From Thiotrichaceae bacterium (GTDB lineage: Bacteria > Pseudomonadota > Gammaproteobacteria > Thiotrichales > Thiotrichaceae), in contig JALVRY010000182.1 of assembly GCA_027024625.1 (NCBI GenBank), positions 1 to 5,748 of the forward strand: a DNA stretch of 5,748 bases, given 5' to 3'. Of this stretch, positions 5,534 through 5,748 are shown in pieces. Within the stretch, counting starts at the first letter, position 1. Each line of letters opens with the position of its first letter. Below the pieces are notes generated by a model. The model saw only the letters and a list, made by a program, of their open reading frames with translations, was not told where the DNA came from and ran no database searches. The position numbers were made by a program, and so were the translations under genes.

Positions 5534-5748
5534 TTAATTAATTGCACCTGCACTATCTGAGCCGCCAGAAGTGTTTGACGTGTTATTCGTCCAACCTGTA
5601 ATAATATCTTCTGTCATTGGATTGGTGTTTTCAACGCCTTCAATATCATCAGGCAATTGCTCCTGAGCAATAAAGTTAGCACTAAAACTGGTGTTTTTAC
5701 TGTGCATTAGTACATTACCCATAATTAGGTTTACATCGTTACCCGCAC
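5534..5748 (-). CDS. C-terminal fragment of an unidentified protein, cut by the right edge
   Basis: The frame ending at the TAA at 5534-5536 stays open to the right edge, giving about 70 residues. An ATG at 5722 exists, but the frame continues upstream of it (AGNDVNLI before MGNVLM) and no good SD precedes it, so this is more likely the tail of a longer protein than a small gene. The first part, AGNDVNLIMGNVLMHS then SFSANFIAQ, weakly recalls the short Gly/hydrophobic strand repeat seen near the C-terminus of some bacterial surface proteins (an AG-x-x-V-x-L pattern ending in S-x-F-x-A-x-I). The last 20 or so residues are Asn/Ser/Gly/Thr rich (NNTSNTSGGSDS), like a flexible extracellular tail. 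It shares the strand of the other genes and lies 168 bases upstream of the next one. No family is assigned. Confidence 0.6.
   Translation of the reverse strand, partial: AGNDVNLIMGNVLMHSKNTSFSANFIAQEQLPDDIEGVENTNPMTEDIITGWTNNTSNTSGGSDSAGAIN

Overview
This 5.7 kb window is AT-rich and reads entirely on the minus strand. It holds a cluster of secreted or cell-envelope proteins. In transcription order (right to left) it contains: the C-terminal tail of an unidentified ORF cut by the right edge (5534 to the edge); a 448-residue exported protein with a choice-of-anchor U-like domain, an ASH/choice-of-anchor D-like domain and an unnamed C-terminal module (4019-5365); a 213-residue lipoprotein with a low-complexity linker and a fibronectin-III-like domain (3258-3899); and a very large exported multidomain protein of at least 1086 residues (3258 down to 1) that enters a DUF1800 domain and runs off the left edge. 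No RNA gene, mobile element or CRISPR array was seen. The diderm-type lipoprotein signal, modest GC and domain style suggest a Gram-negative bacterium, plausibly a marine gammaproteobacterium. That assignment is inference from style only.

The genes look like one functional unit. The lipoprotein and the DUF1800 gene overlap by one base (TAATG). A possible 13-codon leader ORF with a strong Shine-Dalgarno sequence overlaps the lipoprotein start by four bases (ATGA). The 448-residue protein and the DUF1800 protein carry the same roughly 260-residue block: an ASH-like domain with a Cys pair, then a module running from RRLPPVL to SLIIPGN and YYD-GRRI with a second Cys pair. In the first protein the block is C-terminal. 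In the second it sits directly after the signal peptide. The DUF1800 protein also has two internal duplications, of an approximately 85-residue Ig-like repeat and of an approximately 160-residue repeat starting around SAVEGVKY / GIVEGLEY.

The working model is inference: an exported assembly in which two proteins share a binding or docking block, the lipoprotein tethers to the outer membrane, and the DUF1800 region is the effector part. DUF1800 proteins are commonly found beside DUF1501 proteins, so a DUF1501 gene may lie just beyond the left edge. The biochemical function of DUF1800 is not established, and none is claimed here.
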